64,000 bases of DNA, taken from positions 28,154,792 through 28,218,791 of the forward strand of contig OY726572.1 in the NCBI GenBank assembly GCA_963383645.1, given 5' to 3'. Source of the DNA: Muscardinus avellanarius (lineage: Eukaryota; Chordata; Mammalia; Rodentia; Gliridae). Below, in pieces: positions 11,008 to 21,221 of the stretch (positions are counted from its first letter, which is position 1; every line of letters begins with the position of its first letter). The position numbers and the translations under genes are program-made. The notes under the pieces are model-generated. The model was not told the origin of the DNA and ran no database searches. It saw only the letters and a program-made list of their open reading frames with translations.

Positions 11008-11020
11008 AAGAACACTTTTT

Positions 11021-11604
11021 TTAAAGAAAGCACTTTATGCCTATTTTTCCCCTATGGACCAATTACTTCAGAATTGCAAGCCTAGTTGTGGAGTGCCCAG
11101 GCACTGGTAGTTTTTGAAAGCTCCTTGGATGGTTTTAAGCAAGGGAACAGCAAGGTTTGAGAATTACTACGATAAATGTAGAGCATTTATTTCCAGAGAT
11201 AGAAAGAAATATAATTTAATTCCAATTTTCTAAAGAGGAAGCTTTATATACTGTCCCTCACTGCCCTCAGTTGCTTTTCTTTTAAGAGAAACAATTACAC
11301 ATTTCTGTTTGCTAGAATAACGATAACAATATATTTATGTACCACTTTATAATAAAAGTATTTCCATGTGCATCAGTTCTCCATTAAACTATTTTTTAGG
11401 TGTGTTGTTAGTCTCCCATTATGGTGGAATGAAGGATCAATGAGGTTAGATTTGGGGATGTAGATTATGAAATCTGTCAGTAGTACAGCTGTGTATATGT
11501 AGGGAGGAGAAGGCAGAAGGATCCGATTTCCCCTTCTCTGATGCACCTTCCTTCTTCTTGCTATTCAGGGTATGTCCTATGCACCCACATAATCTGACAC
11601 ATCA
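11021..11604. other. Non-coding interval, no feature recognised
   Basis: Moderately AT-rich sequence downstream of copy A with no repeat that I can name. Confidence 0.4.
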
Positions 11605-11616
11605 CCTTGGAAGCTT

Positions 11617-11832
11617 TTTGTGTGTGTGTGTGGTACTAGGGATGGAACCCAGGGGCATTCTACCTCTGAGCTACACCCCTAGTCCTATTTTTTATTTTTT
11701 ATTTTTTTGAAACAGGGTCTCACTGAGTTTCAAAGGCCCTCACTAAGTAGCCTAGACTGTCCTCGAACCATCATCCTTTTTCTTTCCAGCCTTCCCAATG
11801 CTGGAATGACACACATGTACCACCACGCCCGG
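11617..11832 (-). mobile_element. Dimeric SINE, type III, minus strand
   Basis: Short (TG)n tail, GGTACTAGGGATGGAACCC, CTACCTCTGAGCTACACC, CACTAAGTAGCCTAGACTG, ending CCACCACGCCCGGC. An imperfect 12-bp duplication flanks it (CCTTGGAAGCTT 11605-11616; CTTTGGAAACTT 11833-11844). Confidence 0.9.
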
Positions 11833-11844
11833 CTTTGGAAACTT

Positions 11845-12581
11845 GTTAACAATTCAGAATCTCAGGCCCCACATCAGAACTACCAAACTGGGATTCTTCA
11901 GGTCATGTAGACTCTCATTAAGATTTGAAAAGAAAAATCTGCTTTATACCAAATTTTCTTGGAGTTTTCAGTCCTATATTTTCTGCTATCTTTGCAGAAA
12001 TAGGTTGTATATTAACAATGTGAAGGATAAATATTCAGAGTCCTTGCCTGTTTTATCCTGTAACGCTCATTTATCCATCATTTGTCTTTGGATGTGGGCA
12101 TCACCCCTCAGCTTTCTTAGTACCCTGGAAATAGATCTCTAATCATTTTCTGCTGCTTTGAATGTGGGAGGAGGAAGAAGTGCGGCTGCCTGGGGAAAGT
12201 GAAGCTGCTGCCTCACTCTCTTTTATTCTGTTTTTGAGTTAGATGCTAGAACCTAGGAGAATGTCACTCAGACTCTCTAAAATCTAGACTCTCCATGGAT
12301 CTTGCTGAACTCTTGTTCCTTATTACTATCACTCACAGTCCCTAAGAGGACTCCGGGGATCCTGCAGTAACATCTTCCCTCATACGTGATTCTCTCGACG
12401 ACTTACTGAAAAGGTTCCTAGTGGTAAGCGTTTTGCTTTGCTGAGCTCTGAGTCCTTCTCCGCTTCTCTAATGAGTTCTGTACCTGGAGAAGTCTTGGAG
12501 ATGACAGACAGCACTCCTGTGAGGCTGCAATTCAAAGGCTAAAGCTCTTTTATGGCTACTGCAGATGAAATGAACAAGCAG
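11845..12581. other. Non-coding interval before the gap
   Basis: 12140-12560 has higher GC than most of the window and no recognised repeat. I could not assign an exon or element to it. Confidence 0.35.
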
Positions 12582-12781
12582 NNNNNNNNNNNNNNNNNNN
12601 NNNNNNNNNNNNNNNNNNNNNNNNNNNNNNNNNNNNNNNNNNNNNNNNNNNNNNNNNNNNNNNNNNNNNNNNNNNNNNNNNNNNNNNNNNNNNNNNNNNN
12701 NNNNNNNNNNNNNNNNNNNNNNNNNNNNNNNNNNNNNNNNNNNNNNNNNNNNNNNNNNNNNNNNNNNNNNNNNNNNNNNNN
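12582..12781. other. Assembly gap, exactly 200 N
   Basis: A run of 200 N. The round length suggests a scaffolding placeholder rather than a measured gap, so true missing length is unknown. Any open frame crossing it is an artefact. Confidence 0.98.
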
Positions 12782-13640
12782 GTGAAAGTGAATGTGCCTT
12801 GGAATATAGCTAAATTCATGAAGAAACATACCAATGCATATTACATTTTAAAAAATACAAATGAAACTATGTATCCTTTATATAAAACCTCTCTAGCACC
12901 TTTTGTATAGATCTCATAGAGCATTTGTATTTTGCCCAGTGCTGTAGTCCATATCTGTTCTCTGCCCTTGATTTTTATCTGCTTGATGTGTTTTTACTTG
13001 TGTTTGTATCTCCCCAAGTTCCTAGATCAGAGCTTTTCCATGATCCAGAGTCTCATGGAGTCAAAGCATGTTACATACTAGGTAATAGAGAAAAGGAGAA
13101 ATGTGAGTCAGGGAACTTGGATCTTAGGCCCTTTTCAGACACCGAGAAGAATGACAAACTTTGGAAGACCAATTGCATTCCCGGGATTTATTTACAGACA
13201 GACAGAGGGAGGGAAAATCCTGCAAATTCTAATGAAACACTTTTAGCATTGTGGCTTTAAGATGTAGAGCTAGCCAAGTAGAAAAACCCAGCCAGAATCT
13301 CAGGCAAGAAGCCAGGATTAGAGACAGATTTTGGGTGTCATTGGCATATGTGTTTTTGTTAATCCTTTACGAGAGGATAAGTTTCCATATAAAGTGTGGA
13401 CACTAAGAAATGATTTAAAGTGGGGCTTCTGTCAGACAACTTATAAGGGACAAAGAGGTGAAGAAAATCCACAGAACAGTGGCTTGTAGGTTGTGTGGTG
13501 GTAGTTCTTCTGGGTAGGTGTGTTTCAGAGCTCCTCAAGTGTTTCTTGATTCTCAGTCTTTCTCCTTCCATTACATCTGGAGGACACTGAATATGTGGTG
13601 CTCTGCTCTTGTTCATCATTATTCTCTTTTATCTGTTAAG
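12782..13640. other. Non-coding interval with a possible L2 scrap
   Basis: A 111-codon open frame (12925-13260) exists. Its first part overlaps sequence resembling an L2 tail (ACTTGTGTTTGTATCTCCCC, then AAGTTCCTAGATCAGAGC), and the protein shows no domain. I treat it as a chance frame. Confidence 0.4.
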
Positions 13641-13647
13641 TTTCTTT

Positions 13648-13846
13648 TTATGGCACTAAGGATGGAACCCAGGGGCATTCTAACTCCGAGCTACACTCCT
13701 AGGCCTATTTTTTATTCTTTATTTTGAAACAGTTTCTCACTGAGTTGAAACGGGCCTCACTAAGTAGCAGAGGCTGTCCATACCACGATCCTCCTGTCTC
13801 AGCCTCCCAAATGCTGGGATTTCAAGCATGTACCACCATACCTGGA
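13648..13846 (-). mobile_element. Dimeric SINE, type III, minus strand
   Basis: GGCACTAAGGATGGAACCC, CTCCGAGCTACACTCC, CTTTATTTTGAAACAGTT, GGGCCTCACTAAGTAGC, then the 7SL half ending CCACCATACCTGG. No clear target duplication. Confidence 0.88.
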
Positions 13847-14157
13847 TGTCTGTTTTTTATATATGACACCATTTAAGAAAAAAATATTTAATGCTAATTC
13901 TTTAATCTGCAAATACATTGCACAAAGCCCAAATCTCTTTGTATGGCATATGAGGACATTCTTCATCTGTAATTTTATTCAGATTTTTTTTCAGACTCTA
14001 GTTTTCCAGCCCCAACCCAAATATCTTGCCTGAGCACAGTCAGGTTGTACTAGGCACATCATGATTGCCTAGCCTGCCAAATGGAATGGGTTGATGAAAG
14101 ACCAAAAAAGATACTTGGAGGTGAGATGCAAGGCATAATATCTATTAAAAAAGGATA
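13847..14157. other. Non-coding interval, no feature recognised
   Basis: About 310 bases of AT-rich DNA, no recognisable element. Confidence 0.4.
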
Positions 14158-14358
14158 AACCAGGTATGGTGGCACGTGCTTGTAATCCCAGTACTTGGGA
14201 GCCTGAGGCAGGAGGATCACAGGTTTGTGGCCAGACTTGGGAACATTGTGAGGCCCTCCATAACTTAGGGAGATTCTGCTGCAAAATAAAAAAATAAAAT
14301 AAGGCTGGAGGTGGAACTCAGAGGTAGATGCTCCTAGATTCCATCACCAGTACCTCCC
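14158..14358 (+). mobile_element. Old dimeric SINE
   Basis: AGGTATGGTGGCACGTGCTT, GCCTGAGGCAGGAGGATCAC, linker AAAATAAAAAAATAAAATAA, right half GGAACTCAGAGGTAGATGC and CCATCACCAGTACC. Confidence 0.88.
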
Positions 14359-14953
14359 TCCCCCATACACATGAATACAGGGAAGATCCAGCAACAGGCT
14401 GGACCACTAGCTCCTCCATTCTCCTCAGCACGTCTGGTACATAACCAGAATGTCGTGTCTTCTGTACGGTGGGCACTCTGTACAGTGGTAGCTTGCTGGA
14501 CAAGCACTTATGCTCTCTGCAGGAATTACCACAGAAAGGTGTTTTTATAGGTTAGGTTGCTGGGTTACAAGAGCATTGACATCACTAGCTTAGCTTGGTT
14601 TTCCCCATTGTATGACCAACATCCCAAGGAACTTGATTTGCATGTAAGAAAGCAGCTTTCTTTAGATAACACTAGCTTGCCCTACTTCCCAGCACACATG
14701 ATCTGGACATTTCGATTCTGTTTTGTTCTCTTTGTCTCCTTAATGTGGCTAGGTTCCTGGGAACCCACAGGGGCATTTCAGGGACATGATGTTTTACTGT
14801 CTTCATCTTCTTCAAGGATGACACGGAGATGATTGTTGGCCTACAAGTATTCCAACTCTTCTGCCCTACTGTGACTTTATTTCTTTTCCTTACCTACTAT
14901 ATTCATTGCTCATTTCCTCTTTTATTGACAAATGTCCATTCATTGCTTAAAAG
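14359..14953. other. Non-coding interval, no feature recognised
   Basis: Roughly 600 bases of mixed GC. A 91-codon frame at 14557-14832 shows no recognisable domain. Confidence 0.4.
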
Positions 14954-14963
14954 ACAGTTCAAG

Positions 14964-15173
14964 GCAGGGTATGGTGGCTCACACTTGTAATCCCAGCATT
15001 TGGGAGGTGGAGACAGGAGGACCCTGGTTCACAGACAGCCTCAGCTACTTAGTGAAGCCCTTTGTAACTCAGTGAGACCCTGTTTCAAAATAAAGTCTAA
15101 AAGATAGGTTTGTAGCTTGGAGATACAATGCCCCTGGGTTCCACCCTCAGTACCACAAAACAAACAAACAAAC
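14964..15173 (+). mobile_element. Dimeric SINE, type III
   Basis: GGGTATGGTGGCTCACACTT, CAGCCTCAGCTACTTAGTGA, right half GTTTGTAGCTTGGAGATAC and CTGGGTTCCACCCTCAGTA, (AAAC)n tail. Duplication ACAGTTCAAG / ACAGCTCAAG (14954-14963; 15174-15183). Confidence 0.9.
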
Positions 15174-15248
15174 ACAGCTCAAGATTTATTTCTAGGCCAG
15201 TTTGTGGCTTTTAAATCTGTCCCTGGAGTACTAATTTGCACAGGGTAC

Positions 15249-15465
15249 ATTTATTTATTTATTTATTCATTCATTCATTCATTCATTCATTCATTCATTT
15301 TGTCCCTGGGAATTGAACCCAAGCACATTCTAATTTGGAGATACTCCCACCCTTTTTATTTATTTTTTTATTTGGAAAAAGGTTCTTGCCAAGTTTCTGA
15401 GCCTGGCATTGAACCTCTGATACTCCTATCTCAGAGAGGCGAGTACTGCTGTACTTGGCTTATCT
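15249..15465 (-). mobile_element. Old dimeric SINE with (ATTT)n/(ATTC)n tail, minus strand
   Basis: The tail has turned into a tetranucleotide array at 15249-15300 (TTTA units, then TTCA units). The inverted right half (GTCCCTGGGAATTGAACCC) and a degraded left half follow. Confidence 0.8.
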
Positions 15466-15977
15466 CATCTGTTTAAAACATCTTTGCATAACAGTCCTAG
15501 TCTGAGTCATTGATGCGTTTGTTGTTACTCCATCATGATGCAAGTTTGAACTAAAATTTTTAGGTGAAATTTAGGTTCATAATTCAGTTTTAAAATTGAA
15601 TCTACATGCAGTTAGCAAGCTCTTCCCATATTCCCAGCACTATGAAATGTGCTATACCCTAAGGTCATGGGTGAGATAAACCTGGGTTACTGGTGGCCAT
15701 GATAAATGGTAAAAATTGCATTTATCCCTCATCTATAGCAAAATCCCCAAGAATATTGCTGTGCATATCTGACATATACTCTTATTTTATTTCTTCTTCA
15801 ATCCTGATATCGAACATATTAACATCCTATGTTATATTTATTCTAAAACAGTCTATTATCCTGAGGAAGGATTAACATCTTTAATTTCTTATAAATAGCT
15901 TAATGAGGTATATAAATCAATGCCATATTTGAGTTGTTTTCAACCCCATAATCAGCACATTACATCACATAGATTTA
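15466..15977. other. Non-coding interval, no feature recognised
   Basis: AT-rich sequence without a recognisable element. Confidence 0.4.
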
Positions 15978-16131
15978 ACAAAACCTTTTATTTGTTTATT
16001 TATTTATTTTGTCACTGGGAATTGAACCCACAGACATTCTATCACTGAGCTATAGCTGGGTATGCCCTAGCCCTTTGTAATTTTTGTTTTTGAAATGGGG
16101 TCTTACTCGATCGCTCAAAGTCTCACTCAGT

Positions 16132-16930
16132 TGCTATTCTAGTTAGAAATAAAATATCGCCTACAAGTCTCATTTATTAATGTTAAGTCATGAGAGTTGT
16201 AATCTCATCAGTCTCACTGGTGGCTAAATCATTATTATGGGTGGTGGGGTGTGGCTGGAGAAAGTAGGCCCGTGAGGGGTACGGCTTGGGGATCCTGCTG
16301 GTGCCTTTTGACTCCCCTTGCTTGCTGTGTTCTTTCTTGCCTTCAGCCTCCATGATGTGAGAGTGAAGCATTGTGTCGCTGTCTCTCTGCTTCCCATCGC
16401 CATGCTCTGAGATCTGCGGACCCTGGCCTTACTTAGATTGAAACACCAAATCTCCAAGGAAACCATGAGCAAATAAATTTCCCTTCTTCTAAGTTGTGTG
16501 ATCAGATCGTTGGCTTATTGTGGGGAGCTATTAAGGTATTCCCCTTATCTTTACTAAAAGCATACTTCTGACTCTCCGCCCAGAGTCAACAAGGTTTGGG
16601 GCCTTGGAAGCTTCAAGGTTACTAATGCTAATGATGCTCTTGTTCTGTCTGAGCTAAGGCTAGGTTTGTATTGTTTGTGGCAACAGGGTATTGTTTTTCC
16701 CTCCAGGGTAACCTAAAGCTAAAAACTATAAATGCCACAAGAGAAGAAGTCCCAGTGTTGGCCAGTAGAGATATGGACTCGGGAGTTGACTGGCGATTCT
16801 TCCATGCTTAGGAATAAATAATATTTGGAATTTAATTCTTAAGAGTTATATTATTTCATCCTCACTCCTCTCTTTGGAACCCGTACTTTTGCCAGCTGGC
16901 TCCGGCATTATAGCAGAGAGAATGCTAATA
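16132..16930 (+). mobile_element. ERVL-MaLR LTR inserted in the SINE and itself interrupted
   Basis: Starts TGCTAT, continues with AAGTCATGAGAGTTGTAATC, CCTTCAGCCTCCATGATGTG, GCTCTGAGATCTGCGGACCC, and AAATAAATTTCCCTTCTTC as a polyadenylation region. It resumes after the ERV insert with GAGAGAATGCTAATA. Four to five bases (TCAGT / ACAGT) flank it. About 406 bp once the insert is removed, a normal MaLR LTR length. It matches the LTR at 54243-54658 block for block. Confidence 0.75.
16519..16907 (+). mobile_element. Solo ERV LTR, 389 bp, inside the MaLR LTR
   Basis: Begins TGTGGGGAGCTATTAAGG and ends CTGGCTCCGGCA. The TG...CA ends form an imperfect inverted repeat. The 4-bp duplication TTAT (16515-16518; 16908-16911) fits a gamma-retrovirus-like (ERV1) integration. 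It has a TATA-like CTATAAATG near 16730 and an AATAAA near 16813. No internal retroviral sequence remains, so it is a recombined solo LTR. Family name not assigned. Confidence 0.75.
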
Positions 16931-17020
16931 CAGTAACTGATCCTGGTCTTGAACCAGTGATCCTCCTGTCTCAGCTTCTCAAGTAGTGGGATTATAGGTG
17001 TAACAAAACAAAACTTTTTA

Positions 17021-18890
17021 AATTAATGAATAAAATTTTCACAGAAAAATAGAATTTTCTACAGGAAAAAAGGATCCTCTCTAAAAACTGCTCTGCAAAA
17101 AATACCTTAAGGCAAATATGAAAATAGGATTAAAATGATATGTTTTATACAAATTATATCTCTTCAGTTGAAATTTAAGTTTACTTTTTCCTCAGTAACA
17201 TTGACTTATCCCAAATATTTGAAGAAGCTGTCTGGAGCAACAGGTAAAAAAAAAAAAAAAAAAAAAAAAACCACCTGTGCTTTCTTTTAATAGATGCATT
17301 TATTTCTCAGTTACAACTCCTAATGTTTGGCTGTCAATTAGCCCATGTCAAAACTACAGGTAACATTTTCTTCAGTGTTTCTGTTTCTGCTGATTTAATT
17401 TGTTGTCAAATACCTCTGAGTTTCTGAAATTTAGATGCCATTTCTGGTGGACCTAAATATGCCATACTGTTATTTCTTCTTCTCTAAATTCTAGACTTTC
17501 TTTTTATTTATTTATTTATTTTTTTTGCAATTTCAGGAGAGATTTTCCCACTACCTTTGCAAAACCCTTGTTCCCAACAGCTAATTTAAATCTCTTCTAC
17601 TTTTCCTTCCATCCAATCAGTAGAAAGAGAAAGACCATGGGAGAAGCCACATTCTTAGCAGAGTATATGTGTTCTCTTTTTATATTTTTACCTGAAGTAA
17701 CTCTCATGGTACCTGGCACATGGTTGATTGCTTAAATATTTGCAGCTCCTAGTCACCTAGCACATTTCCTATGGCTTTCTTTTCTGTATCAAAAGGAAAT
17801 ACTCTGCTGTTTGCTTCATCAATTTTATATTTTTTCTTTTGTTTCCTGCTCTTTCTGTAGACTTAAATTACATAAAATTTATTAATTTTTATAATCAATA
17901 TATTAAATAGAACCTGATACATGAGATAGAATCCTTACTAAAAATTTTTAGGAGGGAAACACTATAGTGTATATTGGATCATAATTTCCAAATGCATTTC
18001 AAACCTTAACACATACTGCCTTCATAAGTAGAGATACAGTGGTCATGCAACTCAGATTCTGTAGAGCCTAAAAACCCCTCTACTCTTCTTTAGAGATGAA
18101 ATATTTTAATATGACTTATTCCCTAAGGCTTATTTGAAGGGTTGAGTAAATTAGTGTAGCAGCCAAAAATCTTGCTTACCTAAATTACCTAAACTCAAGT
18201 TTGACTACGTAATTTCTCAGGTAACACTTTTACCCAGGGCTCATTTCTGATTTTGTGACTTCTAGTTTCTTTTCCTTAGAATTTAGCCCCCGCCCCCACA
18301 CATATATTTGTATACTTAGGTCCCTGGCTTTTTGCTTCCAGAGTAAAATTAGAGAACAAAACAAAAATGTTGACTGGACACTGTCCTTTTCAGGAATCTT
18401 ACACTCTTGCTTATCTGCTACGAGAATACTCTCCTGATTTTTCTTTTGCCTCTGTGCCTATCCTATGTCTTTTAAGTGATAAATGCCATTACTTCAAACA
18501 TTGTGTATAGGAATTCTGCAAGGTTGCTTCCTACACTGTTCTTTTTCTGTATTCTCTTCTAGGCAAACTGATACCACCAAAAGTTTTACTAATCATCATA
18601 GATATGTGGCTAATCATGCGTGTATTGGTAGCCAAGGGCCAAGACTTCTTTTCTGTGCTCTAGGAATATATGGCCAACTGATTACTTTTATTTTTTATTT
18701 TTTTTATTTTTTGAGAGGTTTTTTAAACTCTTTAACTTTAACTTGGACAAAATAAACTCATAAGCATGCTCCCCCCAGACTATTTCTATTTTAGTGATAA
18801 ACAAAAATTATTCACCAAGTAGTTCCAACTATAGAGCTAAGATTGGGCTTTTGCAAATTTCTCCCTTTCCCATATTACATATATAACTAA
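17021..18890. other. Non-coding interval with a long poly(A)
   Basis: No repeat family recognised apart from about 26 consecutive A at 17247-17271 (no element head seen upstream) and a short TTTA array near 17505. AT-rich, with no convincing open frame. Confidence 0.4.
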
Positions 18891-18891
18891 T

Positions 18892-19233
18892 TGTTGTCCA
18901 TTAAATTTTCTAATTTGAATTTGAATTTCCCAACTTAATCACCAATGCAATAGTAATAGGATGTGGGGCTCTGAGAGATGATGAAGTCACAAGCACAGGG
19001 CCCTCATGGATGGGATTAGGGCCCTTAAAAAAAGGGCTGAGGGAGCAAGTTTATACTCTTTTTATCCCTTTGGCCATTGAAGACACATGTTTCCCTCCAG
19101 AGCTTTGGCCTACCAGATGCCAGACCTTCTGTCATCTTGCTCTTGGACTCTAGAAATGCCAGAAAAAAATCACATTTTTTACAAATTATTCAGTCTTTGC
19201 TGTTTTTTATTGCAGCATGAATGGATGAAGACA
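18892..19233 (+). mobile_element. ERVL-MaLR (MLT1-like) LTR
   Basis: Follows the MLT1 order: AGGATGTGGGGCTCTGAGAG, AGGGCCCTCATGGATGGGAT, TAGGGCCCTTAAAAAAAGGG, CTCTTGGACTCTAGAAATGC and the end GAATGGATGAAGACA. Quite diverged. Confidence 0.75.
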
Positions 19234-19239
19234 AATACT

Positions 19240-19585
19240 TAAAAGTTTCTCAAGTGTAATGTATACAGTAGTAAGCCTCAATAGAATGAATGAGAAAAAT
19301 CTCTTTGGGGTTCTTGGTTTAGACAAAGAAGGAGGAACCATAGAGGAACAAAAAAGATGACCTAATTGATGTGAATGGGAGGGGGGGAGGGAAATTCCCT
19401 AATGTACGTGATGTGACATACATTCGCAAACATATCAAAGTCAATCACTAAGCTAAACATGAGAAGGAGGGAGGGGGAGGGAATGTGTTAGGAATTGGGG
19501 AAGGGCTAATTGGGTGATGTGTACATGTATGCCTCTACCATCTTGTACCCCATTAAGATTTACAATGTACCAAGCAAAAAATTAG
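19240..19585 (+). mobile_element. L1 3' UTR fragment
   Basis: Purine-rich blocks GGGAGGGGGGGAGGGAAATT and GAAGGAGGGAGGGGGAGGG, then GGGTGATGTGTACATGTATG, ATTTACAATGTACCAAGC and an A-rich end. It is the sense-strand relative of the 3' UTR seen in the composite elements. Confidence 0.72.
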
Positions 19586-20120
19586 AAAAAAGAAGAATAT
19601 ACAGCTTGCTTGAGATTAAAACATTTGAATAGCACGGACGAGAATATTATTTATGGCCCAGCCATTACCTGACTTACCAACCTCAACTGTACCCACACTA
19701 TCCTTCTCCCAACTCTGACGCTGTATTCTCTTCTTGCTCTATTTCCTCCTAGTGTAGGTCACTTCTCCAGAAACTCTGTCAACCTCTTTATTCAGTAAAC
19801 TTGAAGTCATTTTCAGATTTTATTATTCCAGTTTTTAATTCTTTAGGTAAGCCTTCTCAGTCTTGATTGTTTGAAATCCACCATAATACAATCTCATAGC
19901 ATTTGTAACTCTTATTCATTGTTATAGTTATAATTTTACATTGTTTTTTTTCCCATTGCTAAGCTAATGTCTGAAGGCCCACTAACTAAAATGCCATGAA
20001 AGCCACAATCTAGTTTGTTTTTGATCAATACTGAAAGTTCCAGTGCTCATAGTTCCTGGTACCTGGTAAGACTCTATGGGATGTCTAAAATGAATGAACC
20101 TGTGTTATATCACAGGTACA
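19586..20120 (+). mobile_element. Possible L2 fragment
   Basis: Loose similarity in block order to an L2 3' end (AAGCCTTCTCAGTCTTGATT, CTCATAGCATTTGTAACTC, CTGAAGGCCCACTAAC, AAAATGAATGAACC). Very diverged; tentative. Confidence 0.4.
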
Positions 20121-21180
20121 AAGCCATCTAAACCAAGCCATCTAAACCAAAACATGTAGTACCCCAAATGGTAGAAGTAAAATGTAAAATTTAAACTAAG
20201 GAATTCTTAAGGCAGACTAGAATTTCAAAAGAATTTGGACTAAAGAGACAAATGTAATGGTCTATTTGTAATGGAAAATGAGGTGAAAAGGGTCCAGGGA
20301 TAAAAATGCATCAAGATGGAATGATACTTATCAAGAAGTGAGGGTATACAAAAAGGAGTGGTATGAAATAAGATTAGGAAGACGAATCAATCATCAAAAA
20401 TTTCAGCCCTTGAATGTCAACTTCAGGAGCTTGGGCTTCGAATTATAAACAAAGGGGAACCCAAGTACCTGTGGAAAGCACTGAAAAAATATTGCTGCAT
20501 GGTCATATTTTTTTCTACTGGACTTGCATAAAACATATTAAACTAAGGATGGAGAGAGAAACTTTTTCCTAAAGCTAGAAAGTGTTTTTTACAATACAAG
20601 GTGGACACAGATTGTGTACGTCACTGCTGGAAACTCACTTTTTCTTGGTGGTGCACAAGACACATGTTTACCCTTTTGTGTGACCTGGCCCTAAAACTGC
20701 AATTGTGCACCTGGCCGTGGGTCATGTAATGTTTCATTCCCTTATAATGTACCCACCAACTGTGCTGTAAACATCTTCTCTCCAGATTGAATTTTTATAT
20801 ACCTGGTTTTATGTTCAAACCAAAACTCAAATAACTTGAACTCACATGAAAAGTGAGACTTTTTTTTTCCTTTTTCTGTTAAACAAGTTTATAGTCAGTT
20901 TGCTTCAAGGAATCACAATAACTGTAATCTTTATAAGTGGTTATTCTACAGGTAGAACATGAGCTCTGAGTCTGTTTAAAATATCAAACAACTGAAAACA
21001 TAAAGCTTTATGCCCCAGGACATTGTTAATAATCTTCTACATGGGCTTTCCCTGAGCCTTAAGTGGCTATGCAGACAGAGACTCTGAAAAGAAAAGCCTT
21101 CAAAACAATGGGGGATATCTCTACATATCCCCATACACTGTAGCTGGAAAACACTTAAAACTTGTCAACTTTTTAAAATA
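20121..21180. other. Non-coding interval, no feature recognised
   Basis: About 1 kb with no family I can name. 20590-20790 is somewhat richer in GC. Confidence 0.4.
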
Positions 21181-21221
21181 TATGTTTTAAATTTTATTTA
21201 TTTACAATATACTTTTATTGG

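Larger units (their letters stand above)
8405..11020 (-). mobile_element. Composite half-L1-like element with antisense ORF2 piece (copy A)
   Basis: A 13-bp perfect duplication AAGAACACTTTTT (8405-8417 and 11008-11020) brackets the whole unit. Read on the minus strand, the order is: 5' end GGAAGATGGCGACGG at 11007; 5' UTR to about 10413; ORF1 10412-9567; about 70 bp of inter-ORF sequence; an ORF2 3' segment in the opposite orientation (about 8795-9496, reading on plus); 3' UTR (about 8455-8790); poly(A), seen as poly(T) at 8418-8454. No sense ORF2 is present, and 2.6 kb leaves no room for one. The arrangement cannot come from simple twin priming, which would invert the 5' part, not the middle. 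It resembles known HAL1 (ORF1-only) elements with an extra antisense piece. Confidence 0.85.
15978..17020 (-). mobile_element. SINE split by a MaLR LTR (outer layer of a three-layer nest)
   Basis: Tail-side half at 15991-16131 (GTCACTGGGAATTGAACCC ... TCTCACTCAGT) and head half at about 16935-17003 (GGTCTTGAACCAGTGATCC ... GATTATAGGTGTAAC). They rejoin to one minus-strand dimeric SINE. Flanks AACAAAACCTTTTA and AACAAAAC/ACTTTTTA suggest the SINE's own duplication. Confidence 0.75.

Noticed and set aside
8405..11020. Interpretation of copy A as ordinary twin priming or as two separate L1 insertions
   Set aside because: Twin priming would invert the 5' portion, which is in normal orientation here. 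Two insertions would need two duplications, while one perfect duplication encloses everything and the chimeric junction recurs in two more copies.
12552..12834. Open frames running through the N gap
   Set aside because: They consist almost entirely of unknown residues and exist only because N codons contain no stops.
12925..13260. 111-codon open frame, the longest clean one outside a recognised L1 or SINE
   Set aside because: No domain or signal; its start overlaps text resembling an L2 tail, and a frame of this length is expected by chance in 128 kb of single strands.
17247..17271. Poly(A) as the end of a processed pseudogene
   Set aside because: Upstream sequence shows no transcript-like frame or recognisable gene and I found no flanking duplication.
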